A DNA stretch of 64,000 nt. Origin: CAZHVS01 sp964536015 (GTDB lineage: Bacteria; Bacteroidota; Ignavibacteria; Ignavibacteriales; Ignavibacteriaceae). The notes under the pieces were generated by a model. The model did no database searches. It was not told the origin of the DNA and saw only the letters and a list, made by a program, of their open reading frames with translations. The DNA lies in assembly GCA_964536015.1 (NCBI GenBank), contig CAZHVS010000013.1, positions 23,687 through 87,686 of the forward strand, in the 5' to 3' direction. Positions within the stretch are counted from its first letter, which is position 1, and each line of letters opens with the position of its first letter. The translations under genes and the position numbers were made by a program. Below, piece by piece: positions 43,780 to 53,372 of this stretch.

Positions 43780-45156
43780 ATGTTTCAAGTCGATCTTACG
43801 AAATTTAAAAAATATGATAGGCCAGGACCTCGTTATACAAGTTACCCAACTGCTCCACACTTTACCGAAAATTTTACCTATAAAGACTATCTTGAAGAAA
43901 TAAAAAAGACAAACATTGGAGAAAATCTCCCTGAACTTTCTTTATATTTTCATCTTCCCTACTGCGATACACTTTGCTTCTTCTGTGGATGCAATATGAT
44001 AATTACCAGAAACAGAGACAGAGTAAAAGAATACATCACCTATGTAAAAAAAGAAATTGATTTAATAAAACAGCATCTTAATCCAGAAAGAAAAGTTGTT
44101 CAATTACATTGGGGCGGCGGTACACCGACTCATCTTAACCCTGATGAAATTTCTGAACTTGCTTCTTACATTAATGAAAACTTTTTATATAGGAATGATT
44201 CAGAAAATGGATGCGAGATTGATCCACGTGGACTTACTTTAGAACACCTTAAGGCACTTAGAGAAAATGGATTTAACAGGATTAGCATGGGTGTTCAGGA
44301 TTTTGACCATAAAGTTCAAAAGGCGACAAACAGAATTCAACCTGAAGAAATGACAAGACAAACGATTCAATGGGTAAGAGATCTTGGATTTCAAAGTCTT
44401 AATTTGGATTTGATGTATGGGCTTCCCTTTCAATCTGTAAAATCATTTGAAAATACACTTGATAAGATTATTGCGATTTCTCCTGATAGAATTGCTGTAT
44501 TCAATTATGCTCATCTTCCATGGTTAAAAAAGCATATGAACCTGATAAGAGCTGAAGATATTCCTCTTCCTGAAATTAAACTTGAAATTCTTAAATTAAC
44601 AATTGAAAAATTAACTTCCGCGGGATATGTTTTTATCGGGATGGATCATTTTGCAAAACCAAATGACGAGCTTGCAATTGCTTTAAGTGAAAAAAAACTT
44701 TATAGAAATTTTCAGGGCTACAGTACAAGAGCCGGAACCGATATGTATTCATTTGGAATCACTGCAATAAGTCAAACTGATAATATTTTTGCACAGAATT
44801 ATAAAACTGAAAAGGAATATTATAAATCCATAAATGAAAATACCCTGCCTATTTACAAAGGATATAAATTAAATAAAGATGATAAACTTCGCCGCTTTGT
44901 TATTACAAGATTGATGTGTGATTTCGAATTAGAGTTTAATTCTGTAGAGAAAATGTTTGGAATTTCTTTCAAAAAATATTTCTCGAATGGGTTATCAAAC
45001 CTGAAAGAAATGGAAGAAGACAAACTTATAAAAATCGATAGTAATAAAATTCAAGTTCTTGATATGGGCAGATTACTTATCCGTAACATTGCAATGAATT
45101 TTGACGGTTACATCGAACGTAAACAGGATGAAATGAAATATTCAAGAACAGTATAA
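43780..45156 (+). CDS. hemN: Oxygen-independent coproporphyrinogen III oxidase
   Basis: The 458-aa radical SAM enzyme converts coproporphyrinogen III to protoporphyrinogen IX without oxygen. The iron-sulfur motif CxxxCxxCxC is present as Cys62, Cys66, Cys69 and Cys71 (LPYCDTLCFFCGC). The GGGTPTHL and DPRGLT segments are typical of genuine HemN, rather than HemW, as is the long C-terminal domain. It is the last gene of the operon, 10 bp after hemE, and no protoporphyrinogen oxidase or ferrochelatase follows. It points to anaerobic or facultative life. Confidence 0.95.
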   Translation: MFQVDLTKFKKYDRPGPRYTSYPTAPHFTENFTYKDYLEEIKKTNIGENLPELSLYFHLPYCDTLCFFCGCNMIITRNRDRVKEYITYVKKEIDLIKQHLNPERKVVQLHWGGGTPTHLNPDEISELASYINENFLYRNDSENGCEIDPRGLTLEHLKALRENGFNRISMGVQDFDHKVQKATNRIQPEEMTRQTIQWVRDLGFQSLNLDLMYGLPFQSVKSFENTLDKIIAISPDRIAVFNYAHLPWLKKHMNLIRAEDIPLPEIKLEILKLTIEKLTSAGYVFIGMDHFAKPNDELAIALSEKKLYRNFQGYSTRAGTDMYSFGITAISQTDNIFAQNYKTEKEYYKSINENTLPIYKGYKLNKDDKLRRFVITRLMCDFELEFNSVEKMFGISFKKYFSNGLSNLKEMEEDKLIKIDSNKIQVLDMGRLLIRNIAMNFDGYIERKQDEMKYSRTV

Positions 45157-45165
45157 GAGCGATTA

Positions 45166-46035
45166 TCAATTTAATTGGAGTCCATGCAGAAAAGTCATTT
45201 CCTTTAATTTCCATTGACCTTTATCATATACAAATCGAATTGCAAAATCCCCGCATTCTGTTCCTGCCCAGTGACATACTATTTGTTTTGCACTATTAAT
45301 AAAAACCGAACTATTAAATCCTTTAAGTAAATCTTTTGCAGGAATCTCATATTCAAATTCATCTGGATTTAAATTTGTAAATTCTTTAATGATTTTTTTA
45401 TCCTTCTTTTTCAGCGCTTCAAGAAATCTTATAACATTTTCTTTAGCATTGAAAGGATTTGCATCAACAATATTGCAGAAAACTTCGCTTATTCCTGTAT
45501 CCTCGTACTTTGTGCCCTTACCAATTTTTTTAATAATTCCTTTCAACCAAACTACTCCTGACGAAGAAGGTAATTTATTCACTTTTAAAGTTGTATAATC
45601 ATATCCACCCCAGCAGTCATCATATTCATTTCCTGGGAATGGTTTGCAAATCAATTTACCGGAACCAATTTTATTATTCTCAAGATATAAGTCAAGTTCT
45701 AATTCTTTAACATAGTTATTATACTTGAATACTTGTTTGGTCTTCTGGTAACCGCTTGCGACAAATACATCAACCTTATTTATACTGCCAATCTCTTCAA
45801 GCCTGCCAAGATATATCGCGAACCATTCATTTTCTCCGTCTCCTTTCACTCCCTCAACCCAGGCAGTTTCTCTATTAAAATCTATAAGATTTGAAGCAAC
45901 ATAATTTGAGTTACTGCTCTTAGGTAAAAATGATGATGCATATGCAGTAGTTGTTTCGCCAACAGGAATTTTTTGACAAAAACAAATTGAAGTTAGTAAA
46001 ACTAAAAAGATTATCAGATGACACTTAAAATTCAT
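45166..46035 (-). CDS. Secreted protein with NADase-type/discoidin-like glycan-binding domain
   Basis: The 289-aa protein has a signal peptide ending at CFCQ (20). Residues about 30-195 resemble the discoidin-like NADase-type glycan-binding domain (ASNLIDFNRETAWVEG, WFAIYL, VDVFVASGYQ, ISEV), which binds glycans in secreted proteins. The remainder (about 200-289) is a small alpha/beta region of unknown role. No catalytic motif is seen and no T9SS tail is present. It lies 17 bp downstream of the large propeller gene and probably shares its transcript; it converges on hemN with 9 bp between stops. Confidence 0.6.
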   Translation of the reverse strand: MNFKCHLIIFLVLLTSICFCQKIPVGETTTAYASSFLPKSSNSNYVASNLIDFNRETAWVEGVKGDGENEWFAIYLGRLEEIGSINKVDVFVASGYQKTKQVFKYNNYVKELELDLYLENNKIGSGKLICKPFPGNEYDDCWGGYDYTTLKVNKLPSSSGVVWLKGIIKKIGKGTKYEDTGISEVFCNIVDANPFNAKENVIRFLEALKKKDKKIIKEFTNLNPDEFEYEIPAKDLLKGFNSSVFINSAKQIVCHWAGTECGDFAIRFVYDKGQWKLKEMTFLHGLQLN

Positions 46036-46052
46036 TTTGTTCCTCTTTTATT

Positions 46053-49000
46053 TTATGGTAATTGAGAAGTTGCTCCATTATTTACTCGCCAATGAGCATT
46101 TAAATCAGTTGCTGTTACTACTCCACTCAAATTAAAATCCCCATTTACGTAACCCGAAGAACCATTTTGTACGCGCCAAACACTATTTTTGTCCACAGCA
46201 CTTATATTGCCACTTGAATTTCCATCACCCGAAATTAATCCATAAACATCCGAACCAAGATTTTTCATTGCGTTTGTCCCATAAGTTTTATCAACACCAG
46301 TTGAAAAATCATAAAGTAGGCTATTAGTTGTTAATGTTACTGTTGATGCACTCATGACTGGTAAGTGGTTTCTATGATAAACTACAATGTAATAATCTCC
46401 TGGATTAACTCCTTCAAAACGAACCTGATTAATTCCATCAATTTCAACAACATTACCATTGCTTAGAACAAAGCAAGCTCGTCGTGCAACCACAGTTGTG
46501 GTACTACTTCTTAATTCAATTAGGAGCCAATCTACTACTTGTGAAGGTATCGTAGTAACCGATTCTCCACCGTTATAATTCCAAGGTGAAATGTTAAATG
46601 GTTGTGATAGAGGAATTAATCCGGAAGAATTAAGTGTGGTTAACATAGTCCCGGAAGAATATGGTCCGGCAAGAAATACTTTTAGATTCGCTTTTGAATA
46701 AACAGGAACAAGTTTCAGCAATTTAAAATTAGATTCAATAGCATCCAAAGGAACTTCGCTTTGCTCATATCTTAATGATAAACTAAAATTTATTATTCCT
46801 TTTTGCAATAATGTACTTGTACCTGAACCGGTGCTATATACTCTTCTTACACGGGTTTTTACTAAATCACCTCCAGAGATATCAGCTTCACCAATGGCCC
46901 AAAATCCTGTTTCTGTAACTCCGGTTGCAGTAACTACATTATTAATTGTATCAACAGTACTGGGAATTTCCATCCATGTTTCTCCAAAATCGTATGAATT
47001 AGTATCAGGGTAAGAAGACATTGTAAACCATTCCGGATAACTTGAAGTACCATTAAATTTTATAAAAGTTTTTTCACTTTCAAATTGATAATTATCCGTA
47101 TTATGATTTTGAATATTTCTTTTTATTGTTCCTTTGTTAATTGTACCTCTTGCCCCGGATAATGAATTTGCATTTTCATTTTGAATAAATACTGTGTCAG
47201 AGGGTTGTAAAAATATTTTATTTAGATTAACCAACTGATCGCTCACATAAATGTTGCCTTTGCTCGACATAACTGCATTAGTATCAAGAGTAAGATTATA
47301 AAATGCACCACTGAACTCTCCCATCCCTTTGAACGAAACAGTTGATTTTCCGGGAATGAAACCTTCATCATTACTAAGTTTAATATTTTCATCTTTTCCT
47401 AAACCAAGAAGCCAGTTCCTCCCTGCCCATATCGTTGTCCTTGTTGTTGCTCCAAGCTGGAGTGTTCCCCGAATTCGGATATCTCCAAGAATTTGAAAAT
47501 TTGCTAATGCATCAGTAATTCTTAATCTACCACCTGATAAGATATGAATACCCGATACTGTTAATTGTTGTTGTGTTTCATAAATAGTTGGATTTGAAAC
47601 AGCAGGAGCAATTATAACGCTATCTCCGGGCAAAGGCACACCAACAGGATCCCAATTGTTAGGGTTATTCCAGGAAGAATCCTGAGCACCTGTCCAGGTC
47701 CATGTTCTAACTGAAAGAGGTGAAATAGCTGTTACCAAAATATTTCCTGAACTACCAACCATATAACCAATATATCCGCTTCCATTCCTGAAAAATTTCA
47801 GATCATAAGGTATAAGAGTACTAGGAACTGATTGTTGAATCCAGGAATCACCTCCATCTGTAGTTCTAATTACAAAACCATTATCGCCAGCTACCCAACC
47901 AACTGTAGAGGAAATGAAGAAAACAGAATTCAGTGAATAATTATTTACATACTTTACAATATTCCAGTCCAAGCCTCCATTAGTAGTCTTCAACAAAATT
48001 CCGCGATAATAATTTCCAGTCTCTATTCCTGTCACCCAACCAATTTCATCTGAAGTAAAAAAGACATCAGTAAAACGAAATTTAGTTGTATCAATCAATT
48101 TAATCCATGAAGCACCCCCGTTTGTTGTTTTTAGAATACAACCATTATCATTTTTAGTATTATAATCAGGTGTAAATCCAGTTATGTATCCATTAACTTC
48201 ATCATGAAAAAATATTGAAGTAAGATTTGTGAAAGTACCACTAGTTTGGACTATCCAATTTTCCCCGCCATCAACACTTTTGATTATTGTCCCACTATCT
48301 CCTGCAGCATAGACAATATTGCTTGTTTTAAATAGAACTGATTTCAACATAGGTAAATAACCTGTTGAAATGTTATTCCAATTCCCCCCACCATTAGTAG
48401 TTTTTATTATTAATCCATTACTAGTTCCACCAACCATTATTCCATTTTGTGAATCAAAAAATGAAATCCCTTTGGGTGAAAAATAAATCGGAAGTTTATT
48501 CCAATTAACTCCTCCATTAGTAGAAGAATAAATACTATAGCCAGCAACCCAACCTCTATCAGGCTGTGGAAAATCAATTGAGCTCAACTGATCTGTCAGA
48601 CTCCCAGAAAGTCTTGTCCAATTATCGCCGCTATCAGTAGACTTTCCTAAAAAACCACTTGTTCCAACCATATAACCAGTAGCATTAACAAAATCAAAAG
48701 CTGTTATTAAACCAAAACTACCAATATTATTCCAAGTCTCACCTGCATCTGTTGTTTTATATACACCGCTTCCAACAGCAAGTCCAACATTTGAAGAAAG
48801 AAATTTAATATTCCAGAAAGAAATCCACGAAGGAGCAACAGTTTGAAGTGTCCAAGTGTCCCCACCATTAGTTGTCTTTATTATTTTACCCTGAAATCCT
48901 GCTGCATACCCAGTGGATGGAGAAGAAAAATAACATGTCATCAGCTGATTTGTCGACGGAATAGTTTGTTGACTCCAGTCTGTACCTCCGTTTGTAGTTT

Positions 49001-49667
49001 TATAGACAACCCCTTGACCTAAGTTATTATAACCGACTTCCCATCCTACTAGAGATGAAACAAAGTAAATTCCTTTAATTGTTACATTCGGAACTGGTGA
49101 TGTTTTATCCCAATTATATCCACCATTTGTACTTCTATAAAAAAAATTGTATGAGTTCATCCACAATTCATTTTCATTCAAAACAAAAAAAGCATCTATT
49201 GATGAATAATCATCGCTAAAAATTGGGAACCAATTATTTCCACCGTTAGTTGTCTTAAAAATTTTATTTGCATCATATAATGTTGAAAAATCATATGCAA
49301 GGATAAATCCTGTTGAATCATTAACAAAAAACATTTTAGAAACACTATAACCATCTCCCAAAGCATCATATTTAATAATCCAGGTATTGCCTCCATTCGT
49401 TGTTCTCAGAAAAGTTCCATTTCCTCCGGCAGCAAAAACATTATCTGAATCAAAAACTTTTACTCCATAAAGGGAATTTCCCTGCGGTAAAGGATTGAGC
49501 CAACCCCAGCTTGTTTGTCCAAATGTATTGCCTTTATTATCTTTAAATACATTATCTGGACTACTTTTACTTTGTCGAAGAAGTTGATTAACAAAATCCG
49601 AAGAAATTTCCTGCGTATGAAGGATAGGAGTTACAAGAATGAAGAAATATAAACACAATTTTTTCAT
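46053..49667 (-). CDS. 1204-aa secreted Ycf48/BNR propeller protein with dockerin-like C terminus
   Basis: A signal peptide (first ~18 residues, ILHTQ) precedes about 600 residues of Ycf48/BNR-type propeller repeats marked by TTNGGxxW (many copies, for example KTTNGGDTWTL). A G8-like/parallel-beta stretch follows (about 665-880, WNNPNNWDPVGVPLPGDSV), then an Ig-like region (about 990-1125). The end holds two Ca-binding-like EF-hand halves, DGNSSGNISAVD and DFNLSGVVTATD, each followed by WRV. This looks like a dockerin-type duplication (about 1140-1200). There is no canonical NPFNP-type T9SS tail, unlike the other giant secreted proteins in this window. The function is presumably extracellular and structural or adhesive. 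Confidence 0.75.
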   Translation of the reverse strand: MKKLCLYFFILVTPILHTQEISSDFVNQLLRQSKSSPDNVFKDNKGNTFGQTSWGWLNPLPQGNSLYGVKVFDSDNVFAAGGNGTFLRTTNGGNTWIIKYDALGDGYSVSKMFFVNDSTGFILAYDFSTLYDANKIFKTTNGGNNWFPIFSDDYSSIDAFFVLNENELWMNSYNFFYRSTNGGYNWDKTSPVPNVTIKGIYFVSSLVGWEVGYNNLGQGVVYKTTNGGTDWSQQTIPSTNQLMTCYFSSPSTGYAAGFQGKIIKTTNGGDTWTLQTVAPSWISFWNIKFLSSNVGLAVGSGVYKTTDAGETWNNIGSFGLITAFDFVNATGYMVGTSGFLGKSTDSGDNWTRLSGSLTDQLSSIDFPQPDRGWVAGYSIYSSTNGGVNWNKLPIYFSPKGISFFDSQNGIMVGGTSNGLIIKTTNGGGNWNNISTGYLPMLKSVLFKTSNIVYAAGDSGTIIKSVDGGENWIVQTSGTFTNLTSIFFHDEVNGYITGFTPDYNTKNDNGCILKTTNGGASWIKLIDTTKFRFTDVFFTSDEIGWVTGIETGNYYRGILLKTTNGGLDWNIVKYVNNYSLNSVFFISSTVGWVAGDNGFVIRTTDGGDSWIQQSVPSTLIPYDLKFFRNGSGYIGYMVGSSGNILVTAISPLSVRTWTWTGAQDSSWNNPNNWDPVGVPLPGDSVIIAPAVSNPTIYETQQQLTVSGIHILSGGRLRITDALANFQILGDIRIRGTLQLGATTRTTIWAGRNWLLGLGKDENIKLSNDEGFIPGKSTVSFKGMGEFSGAFYNLTLDTNAVMSSKGNIYVSDQLVNLNKIFLQPSDTVFIQNENANSLSGARGTINKGTIKRNIQNHNTDNYQFESEKTFIKFNGTSSYPEWFTMSSYPDTNSYDFGETWMEIPSTVDTINNVVTATGVTETGFWAIGEADISGGDLVKTRVRRVYSTGSGTSTLLQKGIINFSLSLRYEQSEVPLDAIESNFKLLKLVPVYSKANLKVFLAGPYSSGTMLTTLNSSGLIPLSQPFNISPWNYNGGESVTTIPSQVVDWLLIELRSSTTTVVARRACFVLSNGNVVEIDGINQVRFEGVNPGDYYIVVYHRNHLPVMSASTVTLTTNSLLYDFSTGVDKTYGTNAMKNLGSDVYGLISGDGNSSGNISAVDKNSVWRVQNGSSGYVNGDFNLSGVVTATDLNAHWRVNNGATSQLP

Positions 49668-49803
49668 ATATGCTCCACTTGTTAATTGAAAAATAAATAA
49701 AAAAAATTTTATAGCAAAGAATTACTTAAATCTGGACGAGAATGGACTAGTAAATTATTTTCGAAAAGTCTTAATTACTCTTAATTCTAATCAAACTTTT
49801 TGA

Positions 49804-49811
49804 TAATTTTG
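49804..49811 (+). promoter_or_regulatory. Candidate -7 promoter element of the glutamine synthetase gene (TAATTTTG)
   Basis: An exact TAnnTTTG match 32 bp upstream of the ATG at 49843. No clear -33 TTG is visible at the usual spacing. Confidence 0.45.
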
Positions 49812-49842
49812 CACCACATTAAAAAATAAATTTAGAAAATAT

Positions 49843-51381
49843 ATGGAAGCAAAATACGCATTAACCAATCCTATTTCGTTAATAGTTGATAAACCACGAG
49901 AAGAATTTACCCGTGAGGATATGTTAAATATTATAGAATCAAAAAGTATTGAACGAATTACTTTTCACTATACTGCACTTGATGGTAAATTGAAAGAGCT
50001 CAAAATTCCGGTTGCAAATCGCAAGCAAGCTGAACGCGTTCTTGCAGATGGAGAAAGAGTGGATGGTTCTTCGTTATTTAAAGGAATGGTTGATGTAGCT
50101 GTTTCTGATTTATATGTAATTCCAATTTACAAATCAGCGTTCTTAAATCCATTTGATAAAGGAAGTCTTGATTTTATCTGCAGATATATTACAAGCGAAG
50201 GAAATTTTGCACCTTTTGCACTTGATAATATTCTTTATAATGCAAATAAATTATTTGAGAAAAATACCGGTTATGAATTATATGCACTTGGAGAACTTGA
50301 GTTTTTCTTAATTAGTCCTTTTGATTCATCAATTTATCCGGCACCAAAACAACGTGGATATCATTCTTCTGCGCCGTTTGTTAAATCAGGTGAAATTTTA
50401 AATGAGATGGTGCGTTATATTACACAAATTACAGGTGCTGTTAAATATGCACACAGCGAAGTTGGCTATGTTGAAAGCATCAGAAGTGATCTTGCTGAAA
50501 TTAAAAATAAACAAGCAGAACAACTTGAGATAGAATTTCTTCCAACGCCAATTACTGATACAGCCGATAACCTTGTTCTTGCCAGATGGTTAATTCGTAA
50601 TGTTGCTTATAAAAATAATTGCGTGGCTACCTTTGCTCCAAAAATTGAAGAAGGTATTGCCGGTAACGGTATGCATGTTCACATGGAGTTGAGAAAAAAC
50701 GGTAAGAATGTAATGCTTGATGAAAAAGGTGTTATTTCAGTTGATGCAAAAAAATTAATCGGTGGATTATGTACTTACGCTGATTCCTTAACAGCTTTTG
50801 GTAATACTGTATCTTCAGCATATTTAAGACTTGTTCCGAACCAGGAAGCACCAACAAAAATTTGCTGGAGTGATCTTAATCGCAGTGCTATGATTCGTGT
50901 CCCGCTTGGCTGGAGCAATATGGACAATCTTGCAAAGAAATTAAATCCACAACAAAAAGAAAATTTTAAACACTCAGGAAGCAGACAAACTGTTGAATTA
51001 AGAAGTCCTGATGGAAGTGCACTAACTCATTTACTGCTCGCTGGAATAACTATGGCAGCAGAGTGGGGATTAACTAATGAGAATTCTCTTTCTTTATCAG
51101 AAAAACTTTATGTAAAAGGAAATATCTTTCAGGATCAGGAATTATGGAACAGGCTTTCATCTTTACCGAAGAGCTGCGTTGAATCTGCAAGAATAATTTT
51201 GGTCAAACGAAATCTTTATGAACGCGAAGGAATTTTCCCGGCTAGTGTAATAGAATACATAGCTAAACTGCTTAATAAAGAAAACGACGAAAGCATGAAT
51301 CAATATCTAATTGATTTGCCGGCTGATGATCGTTTGCTTGAAACAAGAAAGATAATGCATAGAGATCTTCACAAACATTAA
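49843..51381 (+). CDS. Divergent glutamine synthetase family protein
   Basis: The 512-aa protein has GS core motifs: DGSS in a beta-grasp N-terminal part, GNGMHVHME (substrate/ammonium-binding block), VPNQEAP (catalytic loop, normally PGxEAP), NRSAMIRVP and VELRSPDGSA (the R-x-E metal/ATP block). It lacks the adenylylation loop NLYDLP of classical enteric GS-I, so that control is absent. The substituted PGYEAP-like loop and the non-standard ELRSPDGSALTH (usually followed by NPY) raise doubt that it is a normal glutamine synthetase; it could be a gamma-glutamylation enzyme of another amine. It stands alone. The PHB-depolymerase-like gene follows 15 bp later. Confidence 0.85.
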   Translation: MEAKYALTNPISLIVDKPREEFTREDMLNIIESKSIERITFHYTALDGKLKELKIPVANRKQAERVLADGERVDGSSLFKGMVDVAVSDLYVIPIYKSAFLNPFDKGSLDFICRYITSEGNFAPFALDNILYNANKLFEKNTGYELYALGELEFFLISPFDSSIYPAPKQRGYHSSAPFVKSGEILNEMVRYITQITGAVKYAHSEVGYVESIRSDLAEIKNKQAEQLEIEFLPTPITDTADNLVLARWLIRNVAYKNNCVATFAPKIEEGIAGNGMHVHMELRKNGKNVMLDEKGVISVDAKKLIGGLCTYADSLTAFGNTVSSAYLRLVPNQEAPTKICWSDLNRSAMIRVPLGWSNMDNLAKKLNPQQKENFKHSGSRQTVELRSPDGSALTHLLLAGITMAAEWGLTNENSLSLSEKLYVKGNIFQDQELWNRLSSLPKSCVESARIILVKRNLYEREGIFPASVIEYIAKLLNKENDESMNQYLIDLPADDRLLETRKIMHRDLHKH

Positions 51382-51396
51382 TCATCTTAGTTTGAA

Positions 51397-52371
51397 ATGA
51401 ATTTCTGTCTGGCATTTCAAAAGATGATTCATCTTGAAAAATATTTGTTAGCAAAACTAAATTTTATCATTGGATTTTTTTTTCTAATTCCCTCAATTAC
51501 TTTTTGCCAAGGGTTTGATAAAGAAATTTCTATCACTCATAATGACCAGCAGAGAAAGTTAGTTATTCATTTTCCACCTTCATTTTCACAAGGGCTGCCA
51601 CTTGTAATTGTTCTTCATGGTGGGGGTGGAAATAAAGAAAACGTTAATAAGGTTACTAATTTTTCTGCTGTAGCAGATTCAGAAAATTTTCTTGTTGTAT
51701 ATCCTGATGGAATTGATAATCAATGGAACGATGGGAGAGAATATAAAACTTTATTCAAAAAGCAAAGCGAAGCTGATGATGTGGGTTTTATTTCTAGTAT
51801 GATTGATTATCTAATTGAAAAATACAATATCAATTCAAAGTCTGTTTTTGTCTGCGGTATATCAAACGGCGGAATGATGTCTTTAAGAATAGCTTGTGAG
51901 TTAACTGGCAAAATAAATTCAGTTGCATCAGTTGCCGCTAATATGACTCCTTTTTTACTCAATAACTGTTCGCCTTCAAAACCAATTTCAATTATGTTAA
52001 TTTGCGGGACAAAAGATCCCTTAGTTCCATACAATGGCGGAAAGGTTGGACTTGGTATTTTGAAAAACAGAGGGACAGTACTTTCAGTTGAAAAATCAAT
52101 TGATTACTGGGTGAAATTAAACAAATGTAATACATCGCCAATTGTAATAGAAGAAGACAACAACAAATTCGATAAAACGAAAGCAATAAAAAAAATTTTT
52201 AGTGATGGCTTAAATGGCAGCGAGGTAATTCTTTATACAATTGAAAATGGAGGACATACCTGGCCTGGAGGCTTACAATATTTATCTGAGCGAATAATAG
52301 GAAAATCAAGCAAAGACATAAATGCTAGTGAAGTAATCTGGAAATTCTTTAAATCACACATATGTAATTAA
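51397..52371 (+). CDS. Secreted alpha/beta hydrolase of the PHB depolymerase/feruloyl esterase type
   Basis: The 324-aa enzyme has a signal-like hydrophobic stretch ending at TFCQ (38). Its catalytic triad is easily placed: Ser156 in GISNGG, Asp207 in GTKDPLVPY and His287 in NGGHTWPGG, with the oxyanion segment VLHGGGGN. This pattern matches the LpqC/polyhydroxybutyrate depolymerase-like esterases, which cleave short-chain polyesters or feruloyl esters. The ATG at 51424 may be the real start, since it gives a more compact signal region. Its stop codon overlaps the convergent gene at 52368 by four bases. Its substrate is uncertain. Confidence 0.8.
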   Translation: MNFCLAFQKMIHLEKYLLAKLNFIIGFFFLIPSITFCQGFDKEISITHNDQQRKLVIHFPPSFSQGLPLVIVLHGGGGNKENVNKVTNFSAVADSENFLVVYPDGIDNQWNDGREYKTLFKKQSEADDVGFISSMIDYLIEKYNINSKSVFVCGISNGGMMSLRIACELTGKINSVASVAANMTPFLLNNCSPSKPISIMLICGTKDPLVPYNGGKVGLGILKNRGTVLSVEKSIDYWVKLNKCNTSPIVIEEDNNKFDKTKAIKKIFSDGLNGSEVILYTIENGGHTWPGGLQYLSERIIGKSSKDINASEVIWKFFKSHICN

Positions 52372-53372
52372 TCTCTCCTGATCCATTTTCTGTAATAAAT
52401 TTCACCCCAGAATTTCTCAAAGATATTTTCATATTTTGTATTAATTACATTTCCTGAAATAAATCCATTTCTTTCAACAAGAACTGTGTGAAGTATTTCA
52501 TTGGCAGGATTTTTATGAATGAAAAAATAAATCCTATTATCAATTGATTTTGCAATTATAAATATTGAATCCTCATTTGTATCGAATGAAAAAAAATTAC
52601 TAAATTTATCCATCATCTCAAAACTTCTTCTATATGTTCCACCAGTTGGACCAATAACTGGTTTACCATCAAGCATAATATTTCTGTCATCATATGCAAA
52701 GACACAAAGACAATTTGCTAAATCCTTACTTATCCAATCCGCAATTTTTTTTGAATGATTGAGAGAATCATCGAAACCATAATTTGCATCAAGAAAAATA
52801 ATTCTTTTAACATCAATTGGAATAGATTCCTGTGCATTGATGTAGCCAAATAAAAAACTTCCACCACCGCTATGAGCCGCTAATGTAATCTTCGGATTAT
52901 AGCTGCTAAAAAAACTTTTAACTGAATCAACTATCTTTATTATTAACTCGTTACTGTTATTATATTTTCTTCTCCAGGCAGGCCAGCTTTTAATTGATGA
53001 TTCAAGATAAACCAAGATAATATTTTCATCATTTATTTCTTCACGAAGTCTTCTTGTTTGTGCACCAATATGCTGAATATTGTAATGCCAATCATCTCCC
53101 TCTTTTAATTGTTTACCCTCAGTCCACTGAATTGAATTTCCATTTGGCAAAGCATAAAAAATCAGATTAGTTGATTTGTTCTTATTCAGTTCGGTTGGAA
53201 GATTTATTACAATTCGCACCTCAGGTTCAAAATAAATTGTAATTACTTTTTCATTGAATTCATTTACTAATGAATTACTTCCTAAAAATAAAACCGAATC
53301 TCTTAATTGATTTTCAGCAATTATAGAGAATGGCAGAAAAACAATAAAATATAAAATTATATTTTTAATCAC
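52368..53372 (-). CDS. Secreted alpha/beta hydrolase-like protein of unknown substrate
   Basis: The 334-aa protein opens with a signal peptide (IILYFIVFLPFSIIAE, 5-20). A nucleophile elbow AAHSGGG (Ser168), LDANYG and an ILHTVLVERNG near the C terminus are consistent with an alpha/beta hydrolase fold (Ser, Asp, His). No family-specific motif is visible. The gene overlaps the upstream propeller/T9SS gene by 4 bp (ATGA), so the two are translationally coupled. Its stop shares bases with the convergent esterase gene. It may process a substrate encountered outside the cell; this is inference. Confidence 0.6.
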   Translation of the reverse strand: MIKNIILYFIVFLPFSIIAENQLRDSVLFLGSNSLVNEFNEKVITIYFEPEVRIVINLPTELNKNKSTNLIFYALPNGNSIQWTEGKQLKEGDDWHYNIQHIGAQTRRLREEINDENIILVYLESSIKSWPAWRRKYNNSNELIIKIVDSVKSFFSSYNPKITLAAHSGGGSFLFGYINAQESIPIDVKRIIFLDANYGFDDSLNHSKKIADWISKDLANCLCVFAYDDRNIMLDGKPVIGPTGGTYRRSFEMMDKFSNFFSFDTNEDSIFIIAKSIDNRIYFFIHKNPANEILHTVLVERNGFISGNVINTKYENIFEKFWGEIYYRKWIRRD

